From Salinibacterium sp. SWN248 (GTDB lineage Bacteria; Actinomycetota; Actinomycetes; Actinomycetales; Microbacteriaceae), in assembly GCF_015864575.1 (NCBI RefSeq), contig NZ_JADYWW010000002.1, forward strand, positions 372,001-436,000: a stretch of DNA of 64,000 nt, in the 5' to 3' direction. The notes under the pieces were generated by a model. It saw nothing but the letters and a program-made list of their open reading frames with translations. It had not been told where the DNA came from and ran no database searches. Positions 27,446 through 35,972 of the stretch are shown one piece after another; positions within the stretch are counted from its first letter, which is position 1, and each line of letters begins with the position of its first letter. Made by a program: the position numbers and the translations under genes.

Positions 27446-28804
27446 CTACTTGGTCAGCACAGTCTCACTTGCCTCTGCCTGCGAGTCCTCCTGCCGAGCA
27501 AGTTTGCTCAGCGCTTCAGCAGCGGCCATTTCATCTGTCGCCGCGACCTTATCGAAGCCTTCGATAGCGGGGTAGGGGTACTTACCGAGAAACGCAATCG
27601 TGATCGCAGAAACCACGAGTACACCCGCGAGTACCGGAATCACCGGGTCGTACGCCCCGAACGTGTCGTAGGCAAGACCGAGCAAGAGCGGGCCGAAGGC
27701 GGTTCCCAACAGGAAGGCAGAAAGCACGACGCCGAGAATACGTCCGAAGTGCTTCATGCCAAGGTAGCGGCTGACAAAAAAAGCGATTAAGTCCGCTTCG
27801 ATTCCGTACGCAAGCCCGATGAGACCGACCGCGATCGCGGCGCTCAAGAAGGGGGTGTGAAGGAAGAAAAGGCCGATGGCCGGCGCGATAATCACGATCG
27901 GGCCAATAATGCGGCCATCAATCCTGTCGATGAGCACGCCCCCAACAAGTCGCCCAACGAGCGATGCGAGCCCGAATATCGTCACCAGCAATACCGCTTG
28001 CGGCACACCAAGCCCGCGGTCCGACATCATGGGCACCAAGTGAACTTGCAAGCCAACGATTGTGACACCGACAAAACCAAGTGCGAGCGCGAGCATCCAG
28101 AAGTGGCGCCCTCGCAGCGCCTCTCCCAAGGTGAGCCCTGGCAATTCAAGGCTGACAACCTCGCCATCTTCGACGGACTCGGTAACTAGTCGCCCCTTAA
28201 CACTGCGCTCGGCACGCACGCGGACAAACGCAAAGGTCATGGTGAGCGCGACAACCAAGGCGATGAGAGCCATCAGCGGGTAGGCGGTACGCCAACCGTA
28301 GTTGCCAATAAATACACCCGCGATGATGGGCACGAACGAAGTACCGAGCCCAGTAATCGCTGCCATGACACCGACGGCGAGTGCCCGCTTGTTGTCGAAC
28401 CAACTCATTAACGCCTTGGTGAAGGTGAGCGATGTTCCAGCTCCGAAGAAGCCAAGCAGGAAGAAAGGTACCAAGAAAAGTACGACGTTATCAGCCGGCG
28501 TAAGCGCGATGACCGCGGTGAAGGCTGTGAAGCCGGTCCAGCAAATCACAAGGACCGGGCGCAACGCATACTTGTCGACCATACGGCCGACGATGGGAAG
28601 TCCGATGGCCATGCCGATAGCCGCCACAGAATAGGCGCCAGTAACGACAGTCCTCCCCCACCCCGTCTCATCAGTGATCGGGATAACAAAGATACCGAGG
28701 GTGCTGAGAACGACCGGACCGGGACCGAACGCGCCAGCGACACCCCCGCCAAATACCACCCACCACGGGCTCCGTCTTTTTCGAACAGCTGTAGTCATGC
28801 TCAT
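27446..28804 (-). CDS. MFS transporter (oxalate/formate or monocarboxylate type)
   Basis: A 452-residue protein with 12 membrane helices. The first helix pair, with GAFGPGPVVLSTLGIFVIPI and TGWGRTVVTGAYSV, looks like the oxalate/formate antiporter group of the MFS. GAGGAG lies 5 bases before the ATG at 28804. It lies between the aldehyde dehydrogenase and the HtaA-domain gene and is probably in the same transcript as the P450 genes. It may import the substrate or export an acid. Confidence 0.87.
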   Translation of the reverse strand: MSMTTAVRKRRSPWWVVFGGGVAGAFGPGPVVLSTLGIFVIPITDETGWGRTVVTGAYSVAAIGMAIGLPIVGRMVDKYALRPVLVICWTGFTAFTAVIALTPADNVVLFLVPFFLLGFFGAGTSLTFTKALMSWFDNKRALAVGVMAAITGLGTSFVPIIAGVFIGNYGWRTAYPLMALIALVVALTMTFAFVRVRAERSVKGRLVTESVEDGEVVSLELPGLTLGEALRGRHFWMLALALGFVGVTIVGLQVHLVPMMSDRGLGVPQAVLLVTIFGLASLVGRLVGGVLIDRIDGRIIGPIVIIAPAIGLFFLHTPFLSAAIAVGLIGLAYGIEADLIAFFVSRYLGMKHFGRILGVVLSAFLLGTAFGPLLLGLAYDTFGAYDPVIPVLAGVLVVSAITIAFLGKYPYPAIEGFDKVAATDEMAAAEALSKLARQEDSQAEASETVLTK

Positions 28805-28913
28805 TATTTCTCCTCATTGAGTTTCATGTAGCGGCTACGGTCGCCCGACCAGTTGGCCTTGATAGACCGAGGTGACGCCTGCGCGCCACCCCGGAAAATG
28901 GTGTTCTAGTCCT

Positions 28914-30353
28914 TTAGTTCTTCTTTCGCGGTGGGCCCGCGACGACCTGGAGCTCGGTGAAGCTGTGCAGCCCCCACGGGCCGTTCTCAACTCCAACGCC
29001 GCTCCATTTGTGGCCACCGAATGGAAGGTGTGGCAACACTCCTCGCCCATGGGCGTTGATCGAAACCTGCCCACTGTCGATGTGTGACGCGACCGCAAGC
29101 GCGTGCTCGGTATCGGCTGACCACACTGATGCGGTGAGCCCGTACTCGCTGTTGTTCGCCCGGTCGATTGCGTCGGATTCATCGGTGAATTCGAGAATCG
29201 GCAGAACAGGTCCAAACTGTTCTTCGTCAACAACTCTGAAATCATCCTCGACACCGTCGAGAATGGTTGGCTTGTAGAAGTAGCCGTCCCGGTCAAGCGC
29301 TTCACCACCGGCAACCACCCGAGCTCCCCGCCCCACAGCGTCGCGCACAAGGTCTTTCACTCGCTCGAACTGTGGCTTGTTATTGATCGGACCGAGCTGC
29401 ACCCCGTCAGTCATACCGTCATCGATGCGGGCCTTACGCGCGATCTCGCCGAGTGCTTCTACCAGTTCCTGCTTGACATCTTTGTGCGCATATACACGTT
29501 TGACGGCTAGGCAAATCTGGCCGTTATTGGCGAACGCGCTCCAGAAGAGGCTGTCTGCGACCTCCTGGACATTGACGTCCCGGAGAATAATGGCGGGGTC
29601 GTTGCCGCCCAACTCAAGAGTGACTCGTTTGAGATCTTCTGCGGCTGCAACAGCAACGCGCTTGCCCACTGCGGTCGATCCGGTGAAGCTGACCTTACGC
29701 GGAACTGGATGCGAAACCATTGCGGCACCAAGCGGATCCGGCCCCGTAACAACGTTGAGCACGCCATCCGGCAACACCCCGCGCAGAACCTTCGCGAGGG
29801 CGAGTGTAGCTAGAGGCGTATAGGGAGAAGGCTTCACCACAATTGTGTTTCCAGCGCGCAATGCTGGTGCGATCTTCCACATAGCGAGCGTGATGGGAAA
29901 ATTCCACGGCGTTATGGCGCTCACGACGCCCATCGGGCGGCGCAAAACCTCTTCGTACCCTTCGGCGTCGTCTCGGATTACTTCCCTCGGCACCTCGAGC
30001 TCCGCGAAGTAACGCAGCCACATGGCAGCGCCGAGAAATTCCATCCGTGAGTCAGCGAGTGGTTTCCCCTGTTCAGCGGTGAGGATAGGCGCCAGTTCCT
30101 CGACGGCAGCCTCAATCGCGGCTGCTGCGGCCAGCAGGCCGGCACGACGGAACTCGTCGTCCCGCTTCCACATCTGGAAGGCTCGATCCGCTGCAGCAAA
30201 AACGAGATCTAGCTGCAGCGGAGTCACCGCGGGTGCTTGGGCAAAGACGGCGCCTGTCGACGGGTTAATAACGCCAAAGGTTGTTTCGGTCGCAAAATCT
30301 GCGCCGTTCACTGTCGCCAGAGCTGGCATCGAGAATAGGTCTGCACTTGTCAT
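28914..30353 (-). CDS. Aldehyde dehydrogenase (second paralogue)
   Basis: A 479-residue aldehyde dehydrogenase. Seen are ITPWNFPITLAMWKIAPAL, the catalytic Glu in LELGGND, the catalytic Cys in NNGQICLAVKR and the end GVGVENGPWGLHSFTELQ. The ATG at 30353 follows a G-rich ribosome binding site; upstream extension is not supported. It is very similar to the enzyme at 20090-21517. It follows the alcohol dehydrogenase gene and should complete oxidation of the P450 product to a carboxylic acid. Confidence 0.93.
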   Translation of the reverse strand: MTSADLFSMPALATVNGADFATETTFGVINPSTGAVFAQAPAVTPLQLDLVFAAADRAFQMWKRDDEFRRAGLLAAAAAIEAAVEELAPILTAEQGKPLADSRMEFLGAAMWLRYFAELEVPREVIRDDAEGYEEVLRRPMGVVSAITPWNFPITLAMWKIAPALRAGNTIVVKPSPYTPLATLALAKVLRGVLPDGVLNVVTGPDPLGAAMVSHPVPRKVSFTGSTAVGKRVAVAAAEDLKRVTLELGGNDPAIILRDVNVQEVADSLFWSAFANNGQICLAVKRVYAHKDVKQELVEALGEIARKARIDDGMTDGVQLGPINNKPQFERVKDLVRDAVGRGARVVAGGEALDRDGYFYKPTILDGVEDDFRVVDEEQFGPVLPILEFTDESDAIDRANNSEYGLTASVWSADTEHALAVASHIDSGQVSINAHGRGVLPHLPFGGHKWSGVGVENGPWGLHSFTELQVVAGPPRKKN

Positions 30354-30372
30354 GATTGTTTCCCCCCTTCGA

Positions 30373-31464
30373 TCAGGCTTCGCTGACAACGAGTACAGGC
30401 TTGATCGTCACGCCCGACAATGAGTCGGCTTCCGCCTGGTTGATGTCCGCGAGCGGGTAGGTTCGAATGAGCTTCTCAAAGGGAAACAGCCCCTTTTTCC
30501 AAAATTCGAGCAACTGCGGAATGAAAATTTGAGGTATTGAGCTACCTTCTAGGGCATACGTCACGGTGCGTCCCGCGAGGAGATTGGGGGCGACAACTAG
30601 GTCTCCACCACCAGCGCCCACAAGAACAGCTTTGCCCGGACGAGCGAGCACGGTGATGGAGGTTTGGATCACTGAGCTGACCGCGGTCGTCTCGAACGTG
30701 AAGTCAACCCCACTGCTGCCTGCCACCACTGCCGCCTGAACGTCAGGGTCGTCGCCCCGCACGACGCGGGTCGCTCCGAGCTCAAGCGCCATCTCCAATC
30801 GGCTCTCATTGAGATCGATCACGACGATCTCACTGGCGCCCGCAATTTTGGCGGCCATCACTGCGGAGAGACCAACAGCACCCGCTCCAAAGATTGCAAT
30901 GCTCTGGCCTGCGGCAAGCTTCATCTCGTTGAGCACTGAGCCAGCACCGGTCTGGATGCCGCAGCCAAGCGGCCCGAGAAGATCAAGCGGCACTTCCTTG
31001 TCGACTACAACAATGTTGCGCTCTGTCGCAATCGAGTATTCGGCGAAAGAGGATTGGCCGAACCAACGGTTGGCGACTGGATCCCCAGACTCGGTCGTCG
31101 CGCTGACGGAGCCGTCAGCACGACGACCTGTCACGTTCCGCAGCTCGAATTCAACGCAATACGCCGGCGCTCCGCGAAGGCACGATTCGCACCAGCCACA
31201 GGAGTCAAAGCTCATAAGTACGTGATCGCCAACGGCGGTGCGGGTTACGGCCGAACCGATCTTTTCGACCACACCTGACCCTTCATGTCCGAGAACTACC
31301 GGCGCGACCATGGCGCCGAATTCGGGGATCCGAGGCAACATGTCTGTGTGACACATGCCTGCTCCGACCACGCGAACAAGCACCTCGTTCTGAGCGAGTT
31401 CGCCTAGAGTGACCTCTTCCACTACGAACGGCTGGTCGTGGCCTTTGAGTACTGCTGCTTTCAT
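30373..31464 (-). CDS. Zinc-dependent alcohol dehydrogenase, aryl/terpene-alcohol type
   Basis: A 363-residue MDR enzyme. Catalytic zinc ligands lie in GMCHTDM and LGHEGSG; the structural zinc site is CGWCESCLRGAPAYC. The Rossmann motif is IFGAGAVGLSAVMAAKIAGA. These features are like those of benzyl- and geraniol-type alcohol dehydrogenases. The ATG at 31464 is used; the longer in-frame start adds a Pro-rich tail with no family match. It lies between the ferredoxin reductase and the aldehyde dehydrogenase and probably oxidises the alcohol made by the P450. Confidence 0.92.
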   Translation of the reverse strand: MKAAVLKGHDQPFVVEEVTLGELAQNEVLVRVVGAGMCHTDMLPRIPEFGAMVAPVVLGHEGSGVVEKIGSAVTRTAVGDHVLMSFDSCGWCESCLRGAPAYCVEFELRNVTGRRADGSVSATTESGDPVANRWFGQSSFAEYSIATERNIVVVDKEVPLDLLGPLGCGIQTGAGSVLNEMKLAAGQSIAIFGAGAVGLSAVMAAKIAGASEIVVIDLNESRLEMALELGATRVVRGDDPDVQAAVVAGSSGVDFTFETTAVSSVIQTSITVLARPGKAVLVGAGGGDLVVAPNLLAGRTVTYALEGSSIPQIFIPQLLEFWKKGLFPFEKLIRTYPLADINQAEADSLSGVTIKPVLVVSEA

Positions 31465-31510
31465 TTCTTTGACAACTTCCTTGTTGAATACTGTTGAAAT
31501 GGGGGTGGGG

Positions 31511-32746
31511 TCAGCGGCTGGAGGATGCCGCTGTGGCGGGCTGAAGAATGTCGCCTGCACGATCGAAGTCGCCGCGCTCAGCGATGAAACGACGGTATTT
31601 CATGATTCGTCGTGGCTCGTTCAGCGTCGCTACCCCGACGAGGCGGTCTCCTGCACGGTAGAGCGCGACGAACTTGTCTTCGTCGGGACCACCGGAGACA
31701 AAACTCACGCTGTCGGCAATTGCCGTTCCTACGAACTGGATCCGATTGCCATACCAATCGCTCCAGAAGTAAGGCACAGTTTCGTACTTCTTTGCCTTTT
31801 CAGAGAAGAGCGCGTTAGTCGCGGCCTGCGTGCCTTGGTCTGCGGCATTCGTCCAATTCTCGAGGCGCATCGTAGAATCCATGAGCCCATTCGGCCAGTG
31901 AGCGACATCTCCTGCCGCGTACACACCCTCAGCAGATGTCTGCATGAAGGCGTCGCAGACGATGCCACCGTCAATAGGGCTCATTTCGAGGCCCGAGTCG
32001 GCAAGCCAGCTGGTTGCTGGTGCGGCTCCTACTCCCACGATAATGAGATCGGCAGGAATGATCTCGCCGTTGTTGAGGCGCACCGCCTCGACATGATCCG
32101 TTCCGATTACCTCATCGATTTGTACGCTGGTGAGCAGGCGAGTTCCGTTTCTCCCGTGGAGCGCAGAGATTGCCTTTCCCACAACTTCGCCGACCGCACG
32201 CACTAGCGGAACAGGTGCGGCTTCGATCACCGTGACCGTCGCACCTCTGGCCTGCGCCGAGGACGCGATCTCTGAACCGATGAAGCCTGCACCGATGACA
32301 ACAAGGTTGCTACCTTCGCCGATTGCATCGCGGATCTGACGCGCATCCTCGAGGGTACGTAGCGTCAGAATGCCGTCAATCGCGGGAAGGTGCGCAAGTA
32401 CCCGTGGCTCTGCGCCCGTTGCAATGATGAGGCGTTCATAGGGAATCTCTTGATCGCCAACCGTGACCACCTTTCGTTCCGTGTCAACGCCGTCGACGAA
32501 AGTACCCAACCGAAGATCTACGTTGAGCTCAGTGCGAAGTTCCTCTTCTGTGAGGAAGTAGTCGGGAGACGCTCCCTCAGCGAGGAATCCTTTTGACAGC
32601 GGAGGGCGGTCGTACGGGAGATAGATCTCGGCCCCGATGAGTGTAATGGAATCGGTATACCCACCACGTCGCGCGGATTCAACCGCGCGAAGGCCGGCCA
32701 GGCTCGCTCCAACTACAACGAGCCCGGCTCCTGCTTCATTAGTCAT
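31511..32746 (-). CDS. FAD-dependent ferredoxin reductase for the P450
   Basis: A 411-residue reductase of the putidaredoxin/rhodocoxin reductase type. It has an N-terminal FAD motif VVVGASLAGLRAVESARR, an NAD motif VVIGAGFIGSEIASSAQARG, and a later FAD site VYAAGDVAHWPN. It passes electrons from NADH to the ferredoxin. The ATG at 32746 has GAGGTAA upstream and lies 2 bp after the ferredoxin stop. The order P450, ferredoxin, reductase makes a complete class I electron chain. Confidence 0.93.
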   Translation of the reverse strand: MTNEAGAGLVVVGASLAGLRAVESARRGGYTDSITLIGAEIYLPYDRPPLSKGFLAEGASPDYFLTEEELRTELNVDLRLGTFVDGVDTERKVVTVGDQEIPYERLIIATGAEPRVLAHLPAIDGILTLRTLEDARQIRDAIGEGSNLVVIGAGFIGSEIASSAQARGATVTVIEAAPVPLVRAVGEVVGKAISALHGRNGTRLLTSVQIDEVIGTDHVEAVRLNNGEIIPADLIIVGVGAAPATSWLADSGLEMSPIDGGIVCDAFMQTSAEGVYAAGDVAHWPNGLMDSTMRLENWTNAADQGTQAATNALFSEKAKKYETVPYFWSDWYGNRIQFVGTAIADSVSFVSGGPDEDKFVALYRAGDRLVGVATLNEPRRIMKYRRFIAERGDFDRAGDILQPATAASSSR

Positions 32747-32748
32747 TT

Positions 32749-32973
32749 TCAGATTACCTCTAGCTTGAGCGCTTTTGCTGGGCACGAGCGCACGGCCGTT
32801 TCTACGTCTTCTAGATCAGCATCCGTGACTGTTTCGCTGAGCAGCAGCAGTGACCCATCGTCACTGACTTCAAAGTGCTCGGGTGCCAAGGATTCACAGA
32901 TGCCAATGCCAGTGCAGCGGCCGCGGTCAACAACGATCCTCATGCGTGCCGCTTCGGTGTGAACGTCACTCAT
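32749..32973 (-). CDS. [3Fe-4S]-type ferredoxin
   Basis: A 74-residue ferredoxin. Three Cys residues are in place: Cys20 and Cys26 in RCTGIGIC and Cys64 in RSCPAKAL. The position where a [4Fe-4S] protein has a fourth Cys is Ile23, so a [3Fe-4S] cluster is expected, as in many actinobacterial P450 partners. It starts 2 bp after the P450 stop. It delivers electrons from the reductase to the P450. An internal ATG at 32943 would also be possible. Confidence 0.93.
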   Translation of the reverse strand: MSDVHTEAARMRIVVDRGRCTGIGICESLAPEHFEVSDDGSLLLLSETVTDADLEDVETAVRSCPAKALKLEVI

Positions 32974-32975
32974 GA

Positions 32976-34250
32976 TCAGCTCACCTTCACTGGAAGGTTC
33001 TTGACGCCATTGATGAAATTGCTGTACAGGTTCACTGGCTCACCAACCTCCATGTTCGGCAGCTTGGTCGTAATCTCACTGAAGAGCGCGTTCAGTTGAG
33101 CCTTCGCGACACCATTGCCGAGACAGAAGTGCACTCCACCGCCACCGAAACCAACGTGTGGGCTGCGTCCACGGGTGAGGTCGAACTTGTGAGGATCCTC
33201 GAATTCGCGTTCGTCACGGTTTCCCGATCCGTAGAAGATGACGACCTTGTCGCCCTTGAGAATCTTCTGTCCACGCAGCTCGATGTCTTCGCGTGCGGTG
33301 CGCGCGAACTCAATGACGGGCGATGCATGGCGAACGAACTCTTCGATCGACCCAGCAATACGGCCTTCGTAGTCTTCCATGAGCCAGTCGCGCTGGTCCG
33401 GGTTACGGTCAAGTGACACAACAGTCCGTGACGTCGTCTGCTTCGTCGTATCGTTGCCGGCGACGCTCAACAACAGCATCATTGCGCCGATGTCGTCATC
33501 GCTCAACGGTTTGCCGTCGAAATCGGCATTTGCCAGTGCCGTCGCAATGTCTGCAGCAGGGTACTTGCGGCGGTGATTGACAATGTCGACGCCAATCTCC
33601 TGCAGAATTGCGATTTGCTGCAGCACGAAATCTAACGGATTCACTCCGGCCGGAAGAATGTCAGGGTCGCTCGCACCAACCTGATTGTCGCCGGCTTGCG
33701 CGAAGGCCCCTACGAGGTCTTCTGGAACACCCACCATGTCCGCAACAGTCAGCATCGGCAGCTTTGCCGACACTTCGTGCACGAAGTCGAATTCACCAGC
33801 GCCGACGACCCGGTCGACAATCTGTGCGGCTCGTTCTTTAATCTTGACGCTCAACACACCGACTGCCTTGGGAGTGAAGGCCCGGCTCATGATCTGGCGG
33901 TATCGGGTATGAAATGGAGGGTCCATGCTGAGGAATGTCGGCGGAATCAGAAGCCCAGGATAACGAGGCGCCAAACTGATGTGTCCTGGCTCAGCGGAGC
34001 TAAAGATCTCGTTGTTCTCGCTAACGAAGCGGATGTCTTCGGCCAGAGTTACAGCCCAGAACCCAGCTTCCCCATGCACCTCCTGAGGCATTGTCGGAAC
34101 CTCAAGCGATCGGTGCCAGCTGACGGGATTATCCTTGCGAAGTCGCGCGAATGTTTCGTCTCGCTGTTCAAAACTCTTTCTCCAGAAATCTTCGCTGGAG
34201 ATGTCTTCGTCGGTCGTCAACTCGTGCTCTGTGGAATAAACTGTCGTCAT
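32976..34250 (-). CDS. Cytochrome P450 (CYP124/125/268-like group)
   Basis: A 424-residue soluble bacterial P450. The oxygen-binding I-helix reads SVAGNDTTKQTT, the K-helix ExxR is EEFVRHASP-type, and the haem loop is FGGGGVHFCLGNG with Cys376. The heme loop with GVHFCLG is typical of the actinobacterial group that hydroxylates end methyls of sterol side chains and methyl-branched or isoprenoid lipids; the exact family is inference. The ATG at 34250 has AGGAG upstream; a longer in-frame start is Arg/Ser-rich and wrong. It is followed by its ferredoxin and reductase. It probably starts the pathway of this island. Confidence 0.92.
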   Translation of the reverse strand: MTTVYSTEHELTTDEDISSEDFWRKSFEQRDETFARLRKDNPVSWHRSLEVPTMPQEVHGEAGFWAVTLAEDIRFVSENNEIFSSAEPGHISLAPRYPGLLIPPTFLSMDPPFHTRYRQIMSRAFTPKAVGVLSVKIKERAAQIVDRVVGAGEFDFVHEVSAKLPMLTVADMVGVPEDLVGAFAQAGDNQVGASDPDILPAGVNPLDFVLQQIAILQEIGVDIVNHRRKYPAADIATALANADFDGKPLSDDDIGAMMLLLSVAGNDTTKQTTSRTVVSLDRNPDQRDWLMEDYEGRIAGSIEEFVRHASPVIEFARTAREDIELRGQKILKGDKVVIFYGSGNRDEREFEDPHKFDLTRGRSPHVGFGGGGVHFCLGNGVAKAQLNALFSEITTKLPNMEVGEPVNLYSNFINGVKNLPVKVS

Positions 34251-34287
34251 TGACTTTGCTCCTATTTCTTTGTGCTCGTTGAACGAG

Positions 34288-35205
34288 CTACTTCTTTGTC
34301 TGGGACGAGAACGGGCTCGGAGCGAGGCCCTCAGCGAGGGGGCGGAACGTGCTCTCGATCTCGGTGGCAAGATCCTGAACTGCCCACGGCTCGTCGCCTG
34401 AGATTTCCGCAATCTGCTCGGGCACGTTGTACAGTCCGACCTTGTAGCCGGCGGCAGCGACAACTCGGCCGCTCATCCAATCTGAGCGATCCGAAGCGAG
34501 GTACACGGCAACAGGTGCAATGTTGTCCGGCGACATAGCCCTCTCGTCAGCCGGCGCCTCACCCATCTTTTTCCCATCCGGGATCGTAGCGACGAGACGA
34601 GTCGCGGCGCCTGGTGCGATTGCGTTGGCCGTTACGCCGTAGCGAGCCAATCCCTGCGCGAGCGACTGAGTAAGTCCGACGACGCCCATCTTCGCTGCAG
34701 CGTAGTTGGGCTGTCCCGGCGAACCGTGAAGGCCCGATACCGAGGTGAAGTTGATGATTCGGTAGTTTCCCTCGGGGTTGCGCTGCTCACGCCAGTAGGC
34801 GGATGCAGGGCGCACGGTGCTGTACACGCCTTTCATGTGTACACGGATGACCGCGTCCCAGTCTTTTTCTTCGAGGTTGAAAATCATACGGTCACGAAGA
34901 ATGCCGGCGACGTTGACCACGATGTCGAGCTTTCCAAAGTTCTCAATAGCTGCGGCGACCAGGCGCTCGCCGGTCGCGACATCAGCGATATCTCCGCCAT
35001 CTGCGACAACGCGGAGCCCATTTACGTTGAGTTCAGCGGCGATGTCTGTTGCAGGCCCAGCGTCAAGCCCGGTGCCATCTTCGGTGGAACCGAGGTCATT
35101 CACTACGACCGATGCGCCTTCTTTGACGAAGGCGCGGGTAATGGAAGCGCCGATGCCCCGTCCGCCGCCCGTAATGATGGCTACTTTACCTTCGAGAATT
35201 CCCAC
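34288..35205 (-). CDS. Short-chain dehydrogenase/reductase
   Basis: A 305-residue SDR resembling the hydroxyacyl-CoA dehydrogenase part of peroxisomal multifunctional enzymes. The cofactor motif TGGGRGIGASI, NVAGILRD, the catalytic Ser in NFTSVSGLHG and YAAAKMG with Tyr and Lys are seen. A GTG at 35205 is chosen because AAGGAG lies 5 bases upstream; the GTG at 35211 overlaps that site. It is first in the minus-strand transcript, before the P450, with a perfect TTGTATACAA site upstream. It probably oxidises a hydroxy intermediate, often the partner of a MaoC hydratase. Confidence 0.92.
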   Translation of the reverse strand: MGILEGKVAIITGGGRGIGASITRAFVKEGASVVVNDLGSTEDGTGLDAGPATDIAAELNVNGLRVVADGGDIADVATGERLVAAAIENFGKLDIVVNVAGILRDRMIFNLEEKDWDAVIRVHMKGVYSTVRPASAYWREQRNPEGNYRIINFTSVSGLHGSPGQPNYAAAKMGVVGLTQSLAQGLARYGVTANAIAPGAATRLVATIPDGKKMGEAPADERAMSPDNIAPVAVYLASDRSDWMSGRVVAAAGYKVGLYNVPEQIAEISGDEPWAVQDLATEIESTFRPLAEGLAPSPFSSQTKK

Positions 35206-35268
35206 AATCACTCCTTTGTGTTCTGTTTTATCTTTGACTTAGCTGAACAATAGCCGCCATTTGGGCAC

Positions 35269-35278
35269 TTGTATACAA
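35269..35278. promoter_or_regulatory. GntR-type operator candidate, site 7 (perfect)
   Basis: TTGTATACAA, a perfect 10-bp palindrome, 64 bp before the SDR start. It is the best copy of the motif and sits before the longest operon of the island. Confidence 0.65.
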
Positions 35279-35474
35279 CTGTTGCAAATTGGCGACAATT
35301 ATCAGGTTGTCGAATTTATCTTCCCACGCGCGCAGACATTAGGACTGACCATCGTGCCATCGTGAAACTGAACAATTTTCTTCATTTTTCGGCCTGAATT
35401 GGAGTTTCTTAACCCAATAGTCGCAACGCGAGAGGGGTCTGATGATCCTCACTCGTGCGCCCCTTTTGGGCTTT

Positions 35475-35504
35475 TTGTGTACAGAACGTGAAATTCGTAT
35501 ACAG
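35475..35504. promoter_or_regulatory. GntR-type operator candidates, sites 8 and 9
   Basis: TTGTGTACAG at 35475-35484 and TCGTATACAG at 35495-35504. Their centres are 20 bp apart, about two helix turns, so two dimers could bind one face. The second holds TATACA, a -10 candidate for the DUF35 gene. Confidence 0.5.
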
Positions 35505-35555
35505 TGGGCGTCAGCAGCGCGGATCACGCGCCGACATCGTCGTCGAAGGGCAACC

Positions 35556-35972
35556 ATGACAGCCGGGCCGGTACCCCTACCCACTCCCCAGACAGCTCCG
35601 TTCTGGGACGGAACGCGAAACAGTGAATTGCGGGTGCAACGCTGCCGCGCATGCAGCCGCCACTTTTTCTATCCCAGACCGATTTGTCGGTACTGCCAGT
35701 CGTCAGACTTGGAGTGGGTGACGACTTCTGGACGAGCAACGCTCGCGTCCTACATCATCAACTACCGCCCGTTGCCGTTCTTCGAGACGAAGGAACCCCA
35801 AGTCATCGCACTCGTTGATCTGGAAGAGGGGCCGCGAATGGTCTGCACCCTCATCGGCGTGGAACCGCGCCCCGAAGCCATCTCTATTGGGATGGCTCTA
35901 TATGTGAGCTTCGAAGAGCGAGGCGACCAGATGCTGCCGGTGTTTGGCCCAGTAGAAGTGAGAAACAAATGA
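35556..35972 (+). CDS. DUF35 OB-fold zinc-ribbon protein (acyl-CoA-associated)
   Basis: A 138-residue protein. The N-terminal zinc ribbon has Cys30, Cys33, Cys44 and Cys47 in CRACSRHFFYPRPICRYC. The OB-fold follows with TLASYIINYRPLPFF and VDLEEGPRMVCTLI. DUF35 proteins pair with thiolase-fold enzymes, for example ChsH2 with Ltp2 in steroid side-chain cleavage. The ATG at 35556 has GAAGGG upstream; longer starts are not supported. It overlaps the thiolase-fold gene by 4 bp, so the two are coupled and likely form one complex. Confidence 0.9.
   Translation: MTAGPVPLPTPQTAPFWDGTRNSELRVQRCRACSRHFFYPRPICRYCQSSDLEWVTTSGRATLASYIINYRPLPFFETKEPQVIALVDLEEGPRMVCTLIGVEPRPEAISIGMALYVSFEERGDQMLPVFGPVEVRNK

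Larger units (their letters stand above)
35206..35555. promoter_or_regulatory. Divergent control region of the P450 operon and the DUF35-thiolase operon
   Basis: A 350-bp stretch without genes between the SDR and DUF35 genes. It holds three TTGTATACAA-like sites: one near the SDR side and two near the DUF35 side, 20 bp apart. An open frame at 35339-35584 on the minus strand has no family features and is taken as noise. Confidence 0.65.

Noticed and set aside
32654-32661. GGTATACC inside the ferredoxin reductase gene
   Set aside because: It contains GTATAC but lies in coding sequence with no partner at 61-63 bp, so it was not counted as an operator. It also shows that the motif is not exclusive to intergenic DNA.
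34251-34463. Upstream extension of the P450 frame
   Set aside because: Arg/Ser-rich, overlaps the SDR gene end, and the ATG at 34250 has AGGAG.
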